A DNA stretch of 64,000 nucleotides from CAVSWN01 sp963770995 (GCA_963770995.1 CAVYRS010000002.1:186001-250000), one strand, 5' to 3'. Counted from the stretch's first letter, positions 27,084 to 36,979 are shown. Notes: a model not told the origin generated them from the letters alone. Made by a program: numbers and translations.

Positions 27084-27920
27084 CTATTCCCGCCGAGCCG
27101 TCAGCATCACGTTCGGATCCGCTACGGTCAGTTGTGTGATCTTCGCGCCTTCCCTGGCAAAGGCGATTTTTGCGCTCGGGACGCCCGTGGGGAAGAAGAC
27201 GAGGTTGCCCACGTGATAGAGGTTTTGACGCGCGGGGGCACCCGGGCGCTCAATCACCAACTGGTCGCGCCCCAACATGTCGCGCCGGACCTCGATGGTG
27301 AAGTGGTCGCGAGGGCCCGATCCGTACGTGTATTTGCCCACGAGCGCATCGCGGTCCGGCACCGCGAGCGGCGCCGTCGCGGGCTGAACGTCGGCGTCTC
27401 CGAGCGCCGTCAGGTATTGGACAACAACCGCCGCATCCGGGCCACCTTGCTTGGCGTGCCACATCAATGTCAGGCCATGCGGGCCCAGGGTTCGCTGAAC
27501 GCCTGGGCGCGCGGCGATGAACGCCTTCACGACGTCCAGTTGTCCCATCATCGCCGCGGAGAAAATAGTCGGCCTCGCACCATTTGCCAGCAGGAACTCC
27601 GCGATCGGCTTGTTGCCGACGTGTGACGCGGCATCGATGCACGCTTCCCAATCGCCGAAGCCCCAGTCGATCGAGGCGCGCGCGAGGGCAGGCTGACGCT
27701 CGACCAGTTCCTGCACGCGTTTGAGGTCGCGATGCGAAACGCCCACGACCTCCCTGACCAGCGCAGGATCCTGCGATGGAAACACATCGCTCGCAAAAGA
27801 TGGCGGCGAGGCCGGCGATTGTCCCCAGGCCTTGGCGGCACACATGGAGACGCCGAGCGCCGAGAGACCTGATGTCAGCCCGAAGAATGAACGACGAGAC
27901 CACCGCTGTGCCATAGCCAC
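27084..27920 (-). CDS. Exported ankyrin-repeat protein
   Basis: A 278-residue protein. The N-terminus 'AQRWSRRSFFGLTSGLSALG' has a twin-arginine (RRxF) motif followed by a hydrophobic stretch, so Tat export is likely. Ankyrin units cover about residues 60-170 ('RDLKRVQELVERQPALARA', 'KPIAEFLLANGARPTIFSAA', 'LDVVKAFIAARPGVQRTLG'). The C-terminal 90 residues ('LVGKYTYGSGPRDHFTIEV') are beta-rich and resemble the DUF3471-like domain found after beta-lactamase-fold proteins. GTG 27920 is preferred because AGGA lies nine bases ahead. It starts one base after the stop of the ADOP permease, so both are likely co-transcribed. Confidence 0.85.
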   Translation of the reverse strand: MAMAQRWSRRSFFGLTSGLSALGVSMCAAKAWGQSPASPPSFASDVFPSQDPALVREVVGVSHRDLKRVQELVERQPALARASIDWGFGDWEACIDAASHVGNKPIAEFLLANGARPTIFSAAMMGQLDVVKAFIAARPGVQRTLGPHGLTLMWHAKQGGPDAAVVVQYLTALGDADVQPATAPLAVPDRDALVGKYTYGSGPRDHFTIEVRRDMLGRDQLVIERPGAPARQNLYHVGNLVFFPTGVPSAKIAFAREGAKITQLTVADPNVMLTARRE

Positions 27921-27921
27921 C

Positions 27922-30498
27922 TCAAATCCTCATCGCGCGCCCGGGGTCGATTAGCGCGGCGCGACGCGCCGGCAGCCAGCTGGCCGCCACGACCACCACC
28001 AGGAGCACGACCACGGCCGTCACGAGCGTGACGGAATCCTGCGGCGCCACCCCAAAGAGCAGCGTGCGCGCCAAACGGCTGCTCGCAGCCGCACCGACGA
28101 GGCCGATCGTGCCGCCAGCCGCGGCGAGCACCAGCGATTCCATCAGGATCGACCGTGCGACTCGCTGCGGTGACGCGCCGAGTGCCATCCGCAGCGCAAT
28201 TTCACGGCGCCGCTGCACCACGGTGTAGGCGAGCAAGGCGTAGACGCCACCGGCCGCTGTGATGAGCCCGGCCACCGCGAAGAGCGCAATCAGCAGCATG
28301 GCGAATCGATCGAGCTGCACGGCATCGCCGAGCAGCTGTTCCATCGTGGTCACTGAATGAACGGGTTGATCGGGGTCGACACGAAGCGCGCCGGCACGAG
28401 CCGTCTGGGCCACCGCCACCGGATCCACGGTCGTCCGCGCGATCACGTTCATGACGAGGTACGGGTTCTGTGAGTGGGGAATGAAAATCTCGGGCACCGG
28501 CTCACTTCGCGGCCCGTCGTGACGGGCGTCACGCACCACGCCCACCACTTCATAGGGATAGGGTCCACGCTGGTAGTCGAGCACCAGGTTTCGTCCAACC
28601 GGGTTCTCGCTGCCCCACGCGTTTCGTGCGAGCTTCTGGTTGATGATCACGACACGCGGAGCGTCGGCGTCATCACGGTCCGTGAACTCGCGCCCCGCAG
28701 TCAGGCGCAGGCCCAGCGTCCCGAAGTATCCGGGTGTCGCCATCCGAATGCTGGCTTCGGACACCTGCGTGCCTTCAGGGCGGGCATGCTCGGGCCAGTA
28801 CGGCCGGGCGAAGTCGGAGCCGATCGTGCTCATCGGAAGGGCCGTGACGGCGGCCACCGACTCGATCGCGGGAACCTCGCGAAGCGACGTGAGCACGCGG
28901 CGGTAGTAGTCGGTCGTCTGCGCGCCAGTGCGATACCGCGCGGCATCGGGCGTGATGCGCATCACGAGAAGGTTGCTCGTGTCGAAGCCCACGTCCACCC
29001 GTCGCAACTCCGCAAAGGTCCGGACCAGCAACCCGGCGCCGACGAGCAACATCACCGCGGCCGAAATCTCGGCAACCACCAGTCCTGCGCGCAGCCGGCC
29101 GGACGCGCGTGCCGAGACGGCGGCCCCGTCTTTGAGCGCGCCCGCAATCGGTGTGCGGCTGGCGCGAAAGGTCGGCACGGCGTTGCCGACAGCGGTGACG
29201 AAGAGCGCGAGCACTGCAGCGAACGACGCCACTCGTGCATTCAGCGCCACTTCGTGCAGGCGCGGAATGTCGGCAGGCGCGATGGACAGCGCCGCATCCA
29301 CCCACCATGCCGTGAGCAGGATGGCGATGACCGTGGTGACGATCGCGCTCAACACGCTTTCTGCGATCAGCATGCGCGTGACGCGGCTGCCGCGGGCGCC
29401 GAGCGCCAGCCGAATCGCCATCTCCCTCGCGCGGGCGACACCACGCGCGATGGCCAGGCTGGCGACGTTGGCGCAGACCAGCAGCAGCAGGCAGAACATC
29501 GCCGCAAAGACGAGGAGCAGCTCCAGACGGCTCGTACGGGCGATTTCGTCCGCGAGCGGAAAGAGCCGAATGCTCCAACCGGCGTTCGTGTCCGGATGCT
29601 CAGCCTCGATTCCGCTCGCCAGGGTCTGCATCCGCGCTGCCGCGCCCTCGATGGACATCCCAGCTTTCATCCGGCCGACGACGCGCAAGAACCGGGCGTC
29701 GCGAGGGGGGCCCTGCGGAAAACGCGCGCCGCGGTACGACACACGCATATCCCACGGCGCCCAGAAGGCGGCCGCCGCGTCGGGCACGACGAAGTCTTCG
29801 GGCATGACGCCAATCACGCGCCAGTCGCGGCCTTCCACGTAGACGGTCCGGCCGACGATCTGCGGATCGGCGCCCAGGGTCCGCCACAGGCGATAACTCA
29901 GCACGATGACCGGTTCGCTGCTGGACGCCTGCCGCGACGTGATCGACGCCGCGCCTTCGAACTCGTCCGCATGGAAGGTGCGCCCGAGCCGTGGTTGACG
30001 ACGATACACGTCGAAGAAACCGCGCGTGACATGCACCCCTTTGATCGGCGAGCCGCCGTCGCGTCCCCGGAGCGTGGCCGAGACCGTCATCGAGGCGGTG
30101 ATCGCATCGAACGCATCATTCCGAGCGACCCAGTCGAGGACAGTGCCCGGGGACGGGCCTTCGCGAATGCGATCCTGCGAGACATTCGACTCCCAGATCA
30201 TGACCAGCCGATCCGGCTGATCGTAGGGAAGCGGTCGGAGAAGCACCGCGTCGACAAATGCGAAGAGTGTCGTCGTGGCCGCTACGCCAAGTCCGAGGAG
30301 GAGCGAGGTGCCGACGGTGACTCCCGGAGCTCGAACCAGCGCCCGCAGCGCCTGTGCGAGATCGTGCCTGGCTCCGACGAAGATGCGGTCCCAAAGCAGC
30401 GCGAACCAGGTCGTCGCGAGGGCGACGCGCCCACGCGCGCGAGCAGCCTGGAGCAGTCGTTCGCCGTCTTCACGGATGGCACGCCGATCGCTCGTCAT
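27922..30498 (-). CDS. ADOP-type MacB/FtsX permease of a PadR pair, intact
   Basis: An intact 858-residue permease. It has the longer ADOP N-terminus (about 60 residues) before helix one ('GTSLLLGLGVAATTTLFAFV'). MacB-like periplasmic domain about 90-320; helices 'LLLVFAAMFCLLLLVCANVA' and 'REMAIRLALGARGSRVTRML'; second half from 'VVAEISAAVMLLVGAGLLVR'; C-terminal 'RRREIALRMALGASPQRVA' and the end 'ARRAALIDPGRAMRI'. ATG 30498 overlaps the PadR stop (ATGA), the standard PadR-ADOP arrangement, so expression is presumably controlled by that repressor. The ankyrin gene follows directly. Confidence 0.93.
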   Translation of the reverse strand: MTSDRRAIREDGERLLQAARARGRVALATTWFALLWDRIFVGARHDLAQALRALVRAPGVTVGTSLLLGLGVAATTTLFAFVDAVLLRPLPYDQPDRLVMIWESNVSQDRIREGPSPGTVLDWVARNDAFDAITASMTVSATLRGRDGGSPIKGVHVTRGFFDVYRRQPRLGRTFHADEFEGAASITSRQASSSEPVIVLSYRLWRTLGADPQIVGRTVYVEGRDWRVIGVMPEDFVVPDAAAAFWAPWDMRVSYRGARFPQGPPRDARFLRVVGRMKAGMSIEGAAARMQTLASGIEAEHPDTNAGWSIRLFPLADEIARTSRLELLLVFAAMFCLLLLVCANVASLAIARGVARAREMAIRLALGARGSRVTRMLIAESVLSAIVTTVIAILLTAWWVDAALSIAPADIPRLHEVALNARVASFAAVLALFVTAVGNAVPTFRASRTPIAGALKDGAAVSARASGRLRAGLVVAEISAAVMLLVGAGLLVRTFAELRRVDVGFDTSNLLVMRITPDAARYRTGAQTTDYYRRVLTSLREVPAIESVAAVTALPMSTIGSDFARPYWPEHARPEGTQVSEASIRMATPGYFGTLGLRLTAGREFTDRDDADAPRVVIINQKLARNAWGSENPVGRNLVLDYQRGPYPYEVVGVVRDARHDGPRSEPVPEIFIPHSQNPYLVMNVIARTTVDPVAVAQTARAGALRVDPDQPVHSVTTMEQLLGDAVQLDRFAMLLIALFAVAGLITAAGGVYALLAYTVVQRRREIALRMALGASPQRVARSILMESLVLAAAGGTIGLVGAAASSRLARTLLFGVAPQDSVTLVTAVVVLLVVVVAASWLPARRAALIDPGRAMRI

Positions 30499-30863
30499 GC
30501 GTGGGAGGCCTTTCGCAACGCACGGCTCGAGCGCGCGCGATTGACAATCGCTTCGAGGCGTCGAACCTCCGCATCCAGCACGCGCTTCCCTAGCGGGGTG
30601 AGCGCAAAGTACCGGCGCCGCTCGTCGTCTTCGTCAGCGGAGGGGCGCTTGTCCGACTCCACGATCAAGTCGAGCTTCTCGAGCTCGCGAAGCAGTCCGT
30701 ACAACGCTGCGGGCCAGAGCCGCACCTGGCCGTCGGTTCGCTCCAGGACTTCCTGCATCATGCTGTAGCCATGGCGAGGTCCATCGGCCACCGCCAACAG
30801 AATGTGGAGAACTTTGGGTTTGAGCGGCAACAAGCGATCGACGCCTCGAAGTGTGTCGGGCAC
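30495..30863 (-). CDS. PadR-family transcriptional regulator
   Basis: A 122-residue PadR protein (GTG start at 30863). The winged helix is clear: 'VLHILLAVADGPRHGYSMMQ', 'WPAALYGLLRELEKLDLIVE', 'RRRYFALTPLGKRVL', then the C-terminal dimer helix 'DAEVRRLEAIVNRARSSRAL'. It overlaps the permease gene by four bases. PadR repressors of this acidobacterial group usually control the adjacent ADOP gene in response to an unknown ligand. The AT-rich stretch directly upstream probably holds promoter and operator. Confidence 0.92.
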   Translation of the reverse strand: MPDTLRGVDRLLPLKPKVLHILLAVADGPRHGYSMMQEVLERTDGQVRLWPAALYGLLRELEKLDLIVESDKRPSADEDDERRRYFALTPLGKRVLDAEVRRLEAIVNRARSSRALRKASHA

Positions 30864-30900
30864 GGTTCGGTATATATATCAAAGTGTCTATATTCTGTCC
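30864..30900 (-). promoter_or_regulatory. AT-rich promoter/operator region of the PadR-ADOP operon
   Basis: TATATATATC at 30871-30880 and TCTATATTC at 30888-30896 form the only strongly AT-rich block for several kilobases. On the minus strand TATATA ends about seven bases before the GTG, so the message could be nearly leaderless, and the alternating TA tract is itself palindromic. Autorepression by PadR at this site is inference. Confidence 0.45.
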
Positions 30901-30960
30901 AACCTCAGGACTCGTAGCCGAGGACCACCACGCCGGGCGATACTCTAGCTCGCGAGCCGT

Positions 30961-32886
30961 TCAGCTGCTTAGCGTCTTCGAAAGTGCTTCGATGTCGTTT
31001 TCGGCGGCGACGAACGCGTCGACGACGTCAGGATCGAAGTGCGTGCCGCGCTGCGCGCGAATGATGCCGACCGCCTGCTCGTGCGGCATCGGACCGCGGT
31101 AGGGTCGCGAGGCGACGAGCGCATCGTAGACGTCCACCACGGCCAGAATGCGTCCACCGATCGGGATTTCTTCGCCTGCCAGCCCCCGCGGATAGCCATG
31201 CCCGTCCCACCACTCGTGGTGTGTGAACACCAGGTCCTTCGCGAGACCGAGGATCTCTTCATCCTCGATCAACGACAGCGCTTCGGCGTTGGCTATGGCC
31301 TTGTATCCCAGGTCAGGATGTGTCTGCATTTGCGCGTACTCGTCCGGCGTCAGAGGCCCGGGCTTGTTGAGCACCGCATCAGGGACGCCCACCTTGCCGA
31401 TGTCATGCAAGGGGGCGAGGATGGCCATCAGCTCGATCCTGTCCCGTGTGAGCCTGCCACGGAAGCGCGGTGACTTGGCGAGCAGGCTCGCGACGAGCCT
31501 GGTGTACCCCTGCGTCCGACGCGCGTGTCTGCCGGTGTCGATGTCTCGGGCTTCCGTAAGCGACGTCAACGATTGCACGATGAAGCGATATGCCTGCTGT
31601 CGCCGCCGCTTCTCGCTCTCCGCCCGTCCTCGTTCGTGCACGACTTTGGCGACGGTGACGACTGCGAGCGACATCGTGGCCGAGAGCGTCGGAAACACCG
31701 GCGAGAGGAACGTGTCGCGCGTCTCGAACGACCATAAGGCGAGCGCCCAGGCCAGGACGCAAACGACTGCGGAGCCAAGGCCGCCCCACAACAGCCCGCC
31801 CGCGATGGTGAACGCGCCCACCGCCAGCCCCGCGGCCACTGCGGTGCCCAGGTCGTAAACCCCGGCATATGGCGGCAGCGCGATGAACTCACGTCCGAGC
31901 AGGCTCTCGGCCACGGTGGCGTGCACATCGGGGCCGGGGTACGACAGGTCGAGCGGCGTTGCCACCTGATTGCTGACGCCCACCGCCGTGCCGCCCACGA
32001 AGACGATCTGATCGTCGAACGAGCCAGCGGGAAGCCGCCCTTCGAGGACGTCTGAAGCGCCAACGTACCGGATCGTGCGCCCCGGCCCGCGAAAGCGAAG
32101 CAACAGACAGCCGTTCGCATCAAGTGGAATCGTCTGACCCGCGAGGCCGAGCGTGAGCCGATGCCCACTGGTGGCGCTCAAGGTCACCAACCGTGTGCCG
32201 CGGACTTGCTGCACCGCCGCAAGCCCGAGCGACGGATAGAGTTCCCCTCGGTACTCCATCATCAGGGGCACACGTCGGACAACCCCGTCTCTGTCACGGC
32301 TCACGTTGAGAAACCCCGAAGTTCCCGCCGCCTGGTTGAAAACCGAGAGGCTGCAGATGACGCCGCTCGGTTGGAACAGACGATGCGCGGGTGAGGCCTG
32401 GCCTGGAGCCGCTACTTGCACCGCTTGCAGCGGATGCAGATCACAGCTGGTGCCAGCCGGCGCGTCGAATGTAAATGCGTAGCTCGTGACGCTCGGCTGG
32501 TGCTCCAGCGCGGCGGCGAGCGTCGCATCGGTCTTGGCGGTGACCTCGCTGCTGTTCCCTGTCCGAGACTGAGCCCGTCCAAGCCGGTCTGGCTCGCTCA
32601 GGATGATGTCGAACGCGACCACTCGAGCGCCGAGGTCGCGCAGCCGTTCCACGAGCTGCGCCACCACATCGCGCCGCCAGGGCCACTGCCCCATCTCCGC
32701 GATGCTTTTCTCGTCGACGGCGACGATGCTGACGCGGCCCGTCGCGGGCGGCCGAGCCGTACGCCGCAGGAGCTCGTCGTAGGCGCGCAGATCCAGTTGC
32801 GCGATGGCCCCAGGACGTACGACCGACAAGACAACGACCACGGCCGCCGCACCGAGCGTGCACAGAAGGATCTGAAGGCTCTTCAT
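30961..32886 (-). CDS. CHASE2 sensor with HD-GYP phosphodiesterase output
   Basis: A 641-residue membrane receptor. One N-terminal helix (about 5-25), an extracytoplasmic CHASE2 domain (about 30-330: 'VSIVAVDEKSIAEMGQWPW', 'ARVVAFDIILSEPD', 'IVFVGGTAVGVSNQVATPLD'), three helices (about 345-425), then an HD-GYP domain with 'LAPLHDIGKVGVPDAVLNKP', 'FTHHEWWDGHGYPRG' and 'GRILAVVDVYDALVASRPYR'. All catalytic and GYP residues are present, so it should hydrolyse cyclic di-GMP. CHASE2 is more often joined to adenylate cyclases, kinases or GGDEF domains. It is last in an operon with FecR and OmpA genes (three-base gap), which suggests one envelope-linked signalling unit. Confidence 0.92.
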   Translation of the reverse strand: MKSLQILLCTLGAAAVVVVLSVVRPGAIAQLDLRAYDELLRRTARPPATGRVSIVAVDEKSIAEMGQWPWRRDVVAQLVERLRDLGARVVAFDIILSEPDRLGRAQSRTGNSSEVTAKTDATLAAALEHQPSVTSYAFTFDAPAGTSCDLHPLQAVQVAAPGQASPAHRLFQPSGVICSLSVFNQAAGTSGFLNVSRDRDGVVRRVPLMMEYRGELYPSLGLAAVQQVRGTRLVTLSATSGHRLTLGLAGQTIPLDANGCLLLRFRGPGRTIRYVGASDVLEGRLPAGSFDDQIVFVGGTAVGVSNQVATPLDLSYPGPDVHATVAESLLGREFIALPPYAGVYDLGTAVAAGLAVGAFTIAGGLLWGGLGSAVVCVLAWALALWSFETRDTFLSPVFPTLSATMSLAVVTVAKVVHERGRAESEKRRRQQAYRFIVQSLTSLTEARDIDTGRHARRTQGYTRLVASLLAKSPRFRGRLTRDRIELMAILAPLHDIGKVGVPDAVLNKPGPLTPDEYAQMQTHPDLGYKAIANAEALSLIEDEEILGLAKDLVFTHHEWWDGHGYPRGLAGEEIPIGGRILAVVDVYDALVASRPYRGPMPHEQAVGIIRAQRGTHFDPDVVDAFVAAENDIEALSKTLSS

Positions 32887-32889
32887 TCG

Positions 32890-33543
32890 TCACCGCACGC
32901 TTACGTCGACGCGGCGATTTTTTGGTTCGGGGGTATCGTCCGGCGTGGGCACCAACAAGTCCGCTTCGCCATGCGAGGCCACCGAAACGATGCTGCCGTC
33001 GAGACCCGCCGCAACCAGGCGGTCACGAATCATGGTCGCCCGGCCTCGGCCGAATTCAGTATTGGCCTGAGCAGCGCCGGTCGTGTCGGTATGGCCAACG
33101 ACGGTTACGTCGGGCACTGATCGACTCGTCACGAGAGGCAGAATTTCGGCGAGCAGCCTTTCGCTTTTTGGCGTCAACTGGTTCGAGCCGCTCACAAAGT
33201 ACAGGAGGAAGTGACGCGGGGCGGGAGGCAGGGCGGCGAGCGCGTCGCCGAAGAGCTGCTGGACCTGATCCTCCGAGAGCCTGAAGACGACGCTTGGGGG
33301 CTGCCCCCTCACGATGCGCGTGCCCGTCCGCTTGTGCTTCAATTCGACCGAGCCGAGCGGAGAGGATACGACGGCACGACCGACTGTCTTGGTTTCCGGA
33401 TCCGCGAGCAGCGCCACGATGTCGCGGATGGGAGGAGGCGTGGCCCGCTGACCGGCGTTCGCTGCTGGCGGAACGATCCTGACAGTGCAATAGCAGCCGC
33501 ATGTAAACACCACCACCAGCGCGGCGCCGGCAAGACGCATCAA
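32890..33543 (-). CDS. OmpA-family lipoprotein
   Basis: A 217-residue protein with a signal sequence and lipobox-like 'VVVFTCGCYCTVRIV' (two candidate cysteines, about residues 15-17) and a C-terminal OmpA-like peptidoglycan-binding domain (about 110-215: 'LYFVSGSNQLTPKSERLLAE', 'VTVVGHTDTTGAAQANTEFG', 'GRATMIRDRLVAAGL', 'NRRVDVSVR'). The middle segment is unassigned. It overlaps the FecR gene by four bases and precedes the CHASE2/HD-GYP gene. It probably sits in the outer membrane, tethered to peptidoglycan, as part of the sensory module. Confidence 0.9.
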   Translation of the reverse strand: MMRLAGAALVVVFTCGCYCTVRIVPPAANAGQRATPPPIRDIVALLADPETKTVGRAVVSSPLGSVELKHKRTGTRIVRGQPPSVVFRLSEDQVQQLFGDALAALPPAPRHFLLYFVSGSNQLTPKSERLLAEILPLVTSRSVPDVTVVGHTDTTGAAQANTEFGRGRATMIRDRLVAAGLDGSIVSVASHGEADLLVPTPDDTPEPKNRRVDVSVR

Positions 33544-34019
33544 AAGCCCTCGGCCTGAACAACTAAATGCGTGCCGCGAACGCCGATGATGGTCGCCGGG
33601 GTCTCGATGCGCACCGCATCGGGCCGCAGCTGGCCGATCCGGCCCGTGACGAACGCGGCGAGGCCGCGCAGCAGCTTCATGACGAGCGCAAGTTCTCCCT
33701 CGGCGGGAGAGAACTTGAACTCGGAGAGACCCATCTCGCTGTTCGGACCGAGCGAGATTCGCGTGTCGTCTTTGAGCGTGACGCCGAGACGACCGTAAGC
33801 TCCGGTGCGAAGCCCGTCTTGCTGGTAAACGGCATCGCCAGGACGAGCCGACATCTCGACGCCGCCTCGAATGATGAGGGCAGCGCCGGTGACAAGCTTG
33901 ACGTATCCCGCCGGCTTCTCCTGGGCCTCGAGGGGCGCGGATACAACTAACACCACCAACACAACGCTGAATATCGAGGCAGTCATCCGCAGGACAGCGA
34001 GATGCATGTTCAACGCCAT
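33540..34019 (-). CDS. FecR-domain periplasmic protein
   Basis: A 159-residue exported protein. Signal peptide about 1-32 ('ASIFSVVLVVLVVSAPLEAQ'), then a FecR domain: 'GYVKLVTGAALIIRGGVEM', 'GDAVYQQDGLRTGAYGRLGV', 'DTRISLGPNSEMGLSEFKF', 'PATIIGVRGTHLVVQAEG'. Unlike sigma-regulator FecR proteins it has no transmembrane helix or anti-sigma N-terminus, so it is the short FecR form often found with OmpA and CHASE2 proteins. Its last codons overlap the OmpA gene start (33540-33543). It is the first gene of the three-gene operon, and the region upstream has GAAGGCG close to the ATG as a ribosome site. Confidence 0.9.
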   Translation of the reverse strand: MALNMHLAVLRMTASIFSVVLVVLVVSAPLEAQEKPAGYVKLVTGAALIIRGGVEMSARPGDAVYQQDGLRTGAYGRLGVTLKDDTRISLGPNSEMGLSEFKFSPAEGELALVMKLLRGLAAFVTGRIGQLRPDAVRIETPATIIGVRGTHLVVQAEGF

Positions 34020-34521
34020 AGAAGGCGAAATGTCAGGCGGCCGTCATGACCTCGAAGCATCGTCATGACGGCGATCGGCGCGCTCGACGGGGTGAACGCA
34101 TTTCCCAAGCAAAACGGTTCTCACGGCGATTCCCGTAGTCACGACATTTCGTAACTGCGCACCGATGGGCTGTGTCGTCCACGATGGATGATTCGGTTGA
34201 AAGGCTGACCAGCGCGAGAGGTGTCGCGAGATGCCGCGGAACACATGTGGAGGAGATGTCATTATCTTATCGACGACGATTGACAGCGGTCACTCACGTT
34301 AAGGACACTCACGTGCGCCGGCCCGGTGTGGTCAGCAAGTGCCTGATGACGATCGGAATCGCGTGTCACGGCTGTGTGCGGACGTGGGACGGCCGCGTCC
34401 CAAGCCCGCACGGTCGCACCACCGTCCGCCCGGCTACCCCGTCGTAGTCAACGGGTTACAGCGCCCGGCGTCGGCATGATTGCTGCCGTTGCAGCGCCCG
34501 GATCGCGCGTCGAGGACTTCC
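34020..34521. other. Divergent intergenic region without a supported gene
   Basis: Five hundred bases between the FecR operon and the frame-broken permease on the + strand. A 91-residue + frame exists (34172-34447) but has no family signal. TTATCTTATCGACGACG around 34263 is the only AT-leaning spot. Promoters for both sides must lie here; no clear boxes or operators were identified. Confidence 0.45.
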
Positions 34522-36979
34522 ATGACCAACGACATCCGCATCGCCGTCAGGAATCTGGTCCGCGTGCCGGGGTTCGCCTGCGCGTTCGTACTGACGCTGG
34601 GCCTCGGCATCGGCGCCAACACCGCCATCTTCAGCGTCATCAACGGTGTAATCCTGCGCCCGCTCCCGTATCCCGAGGCCGACCGCATCATGCGCCTGCG
34701 ACAGCCGCAGGCCGCCGCCGGCGTCGAGGACTCGTCGTTCTCGTTTCCCGAAGTGGCGCACTATCGGTCGCAGTCGAAGACGATCGATCAGTTCGTCGAA
34801 TTCGGCGACTGGACGTTCAACGTCCTCGGGCGTGGCGAGCCGCACCGCGCCACCGGCGGTCTCGTCACTGCCAACTTCTTTCCGCTGCTGGGCGCGCAGC
34901 CGCTCGTCGGGCGCATGCTCGTCCCGGCGGACGAAGCCAAGGGCGCACCGCCGGTCGCCGTCCTCACCCACGCCTACTGGCAGCGCGTCTTCGGATCCGA
35001 TCCGTCGATCGTGGGCCAGACGATCGACCTGACCGTGAAGAAGGCGGAAATCGTCGGCGTGCTGAAGCCCGCGTCGCACTACGCGACGCAGCGCACGCAG
35101 GACTTCTACGTCGAACTACGCCGCCAACGACCACTACATGGGCTCGTCGATGCAGAACGAGTGGCCGCACCGGATGACCACCGTGTACGCGCGGCTGGCG
35201 CCCGGCGCCACGGTCGCGAACGCGCAGGCGGAGCTGAAGGTGATTGCCGCGTCGCTCCATCAGGCGCATCCGGAGGCGTACGCCGCCTCGCGCGGGTTCG
35301 ACACCGTCGTCACGCCGTGGAAGGACGAGCTGACGGCCAAGGCGAGGCCGACGCTCGCGATTCTGCTGGTCACCACGGTGTTCGTGCTGATCATCGCCTG
35401 CGCCAACGTCGGCAACCTCACGCTGACGCGGCTCGTCCAGCGCGAGCGCGAAATGGGCATCCGCGCCGCGCTCGGCGCGCCGGCCGGAATGCTGCGGCGG
35501 CAGCTGCTGGCGGAGAACCTCGTGCTCTCGGCGCTCGGCGGCCTGCTCGGTCTCGTCATCGCAGTGGCCGGCCTGAATCTGCTGATCGCGTACACCGGCG
35601 CGGTTCACGAGCCGGACGGGCGAGATCGGCCTCGACGGCAGCGTGCTCGCCTTCACGCTCGTGGTCTCGACGGCGATGGCGCTGCTGTTCGCGTGGGCGC
35701 CGCGCCTGCACGTTCATGAACGATCCGGTGCGCGCGATGTCGGCCGGCGGCGGCCGGGCCACGGGCAGCCGCGGGCGTCGCCGCGCCCAGCGCGCGCTCG
35801 TCGTCAGCCAGCTCGCGGCGTCGTTCATGCTGCTCGTCGGCGCCGGCCTCCTGACTGCGCACGCTGATGGGGCTGTACGCCGTCAACCCCGGGTTCGATC
35901 TCGGCAACGTGCTCAGCCTGCAGGCGCCCAACTTCGCCACCGTGTCGGACCCCAATCGGCTGCTGCAGTTCAACCAGGACCTCGTCGAACGCGTCAAGGG
36001 GGAAGCGTCGGTGACGAACGCCGCGGTGGCGTCCTCGGCGCCGCTGGCCGCGTCGTTCCCGCAGCAGCGCGAATTCCGGATCGACGGCGCCGACGCCGAC
36101 GCGACTCGGCGCGGGTCCGCGCACCGTCACGCGCGTCGTGAGCAGCTCGTACTTCGAGACGATCGGCACGCCGCTGAAAGCCGGCCGTACGTTCCAGGCG
36201 ACCGACACTCGCACGTCGCCCCGGGTCGTGATTCTCAGCGAGTCGATGGCGAAGTACTACTTCAAGAGCGACGACGCGATCGGCCGGCGCATCAGCTGGA
36301 AGCTGACCAACGGCATCACCGGCGCCGTGTCGTGGACGCCACCCGCGGAGATCGTCGGCATCTCGCCGACTCCCGCGCCGACGGGATCGACCAGGCGCCG
36401 ATGCACACGATGTTTCAGTCCGACACGCAGAACTTCGCCCCCGCCACGCTGCTCGTGCGCACGGCCGGCGACGCGCCGGACCGTCTCGCGCCGCGCGTCG
36501 TCGAGACCATCCGCGCGCTCGATCCGAACCGGCCGATCGATCACGTGCAGACGCTCGAGGAGATCCGCGACGAGACGATCGCGCCGCAGCGGCTGAACGC
36601 GACGCTCATCGGCCTGTTCGCGGCGCTCGCGCTCGCCATCGCCACCGTCGGCGTCGCCGGCGTGCTCGCGTTCTCGGTCAGCCAGCGCACCAACGAGCTG
36701 GGCATCCGCGTCGCGCTCGGGGCGCAGCGCGGCGAGATCCTGCGGATGATCCTCGGCGAGGGCGCGGCCATGGCGCTCGTCGGCCTCGCCATCGGCGGCG
36801 TCGCCGCCGTTCCGCTCTCGCAGCTGCTGAAGGGACTGCTCTTCGGCGTCGAACCGGCTGATCCGTTGACCATCGCGATCGCGGCCCTGCTGCTCGTCGC
36901 CGTCGCGGTCGTGGCCGCCTTGATCCCCGCGCGGCGCGCCACGGCGATCGATCCGATCTCGGCGCTTCGCGGCGACTGA
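34522..36979 (+). pseudogene. ADOP-type permease broken by about six frameshifts
   Basis: ATG 34522 starts 'MTNDIRIAVRNLVRVPGFAC', a short-N-terminus ADOP like the one at 24.6 kb. Intact first frame to about 35.11 kb ('LTLGLGIGANTAIFSVINGV'). Then pieces in other frames: 'ILLVTTVFVLIIACANVGNL', 'REMGIRAALGAPAGMLRRQL' (35.14-35.61 kb), 'ALVVSQLAASFMLLVGAGLL' (35.7-35.86), 'VVSSSYFETIGTPLKAGRTF' (36.13-36.36) and the C-terminal unit 'RTNELGIRVALGAQRGEIL' ending 'ATAIDPISALRGD'. Pieces abut without loss of family sequence and without nonsense codons, so local consensus error is as likely as decay. Confidence 0.8.

Noticed and set aside
28474..30768. Open + strand frame of 764 codons opposite the intact permease and PadR gene
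   Set aside because: Mirror frame of two clear genes; no family sequence, composition typical of antisense frames.
30871..30896. AT-rich block considered as a foreign insertion
   Set aside because: Too short; better explained as the promoter/operator of the PadR operon.
34172..34447. 91-codon + frame in the intergenic region
   Set aside because: No family similarity, no ribosome site, composition unlike coding neighbours.
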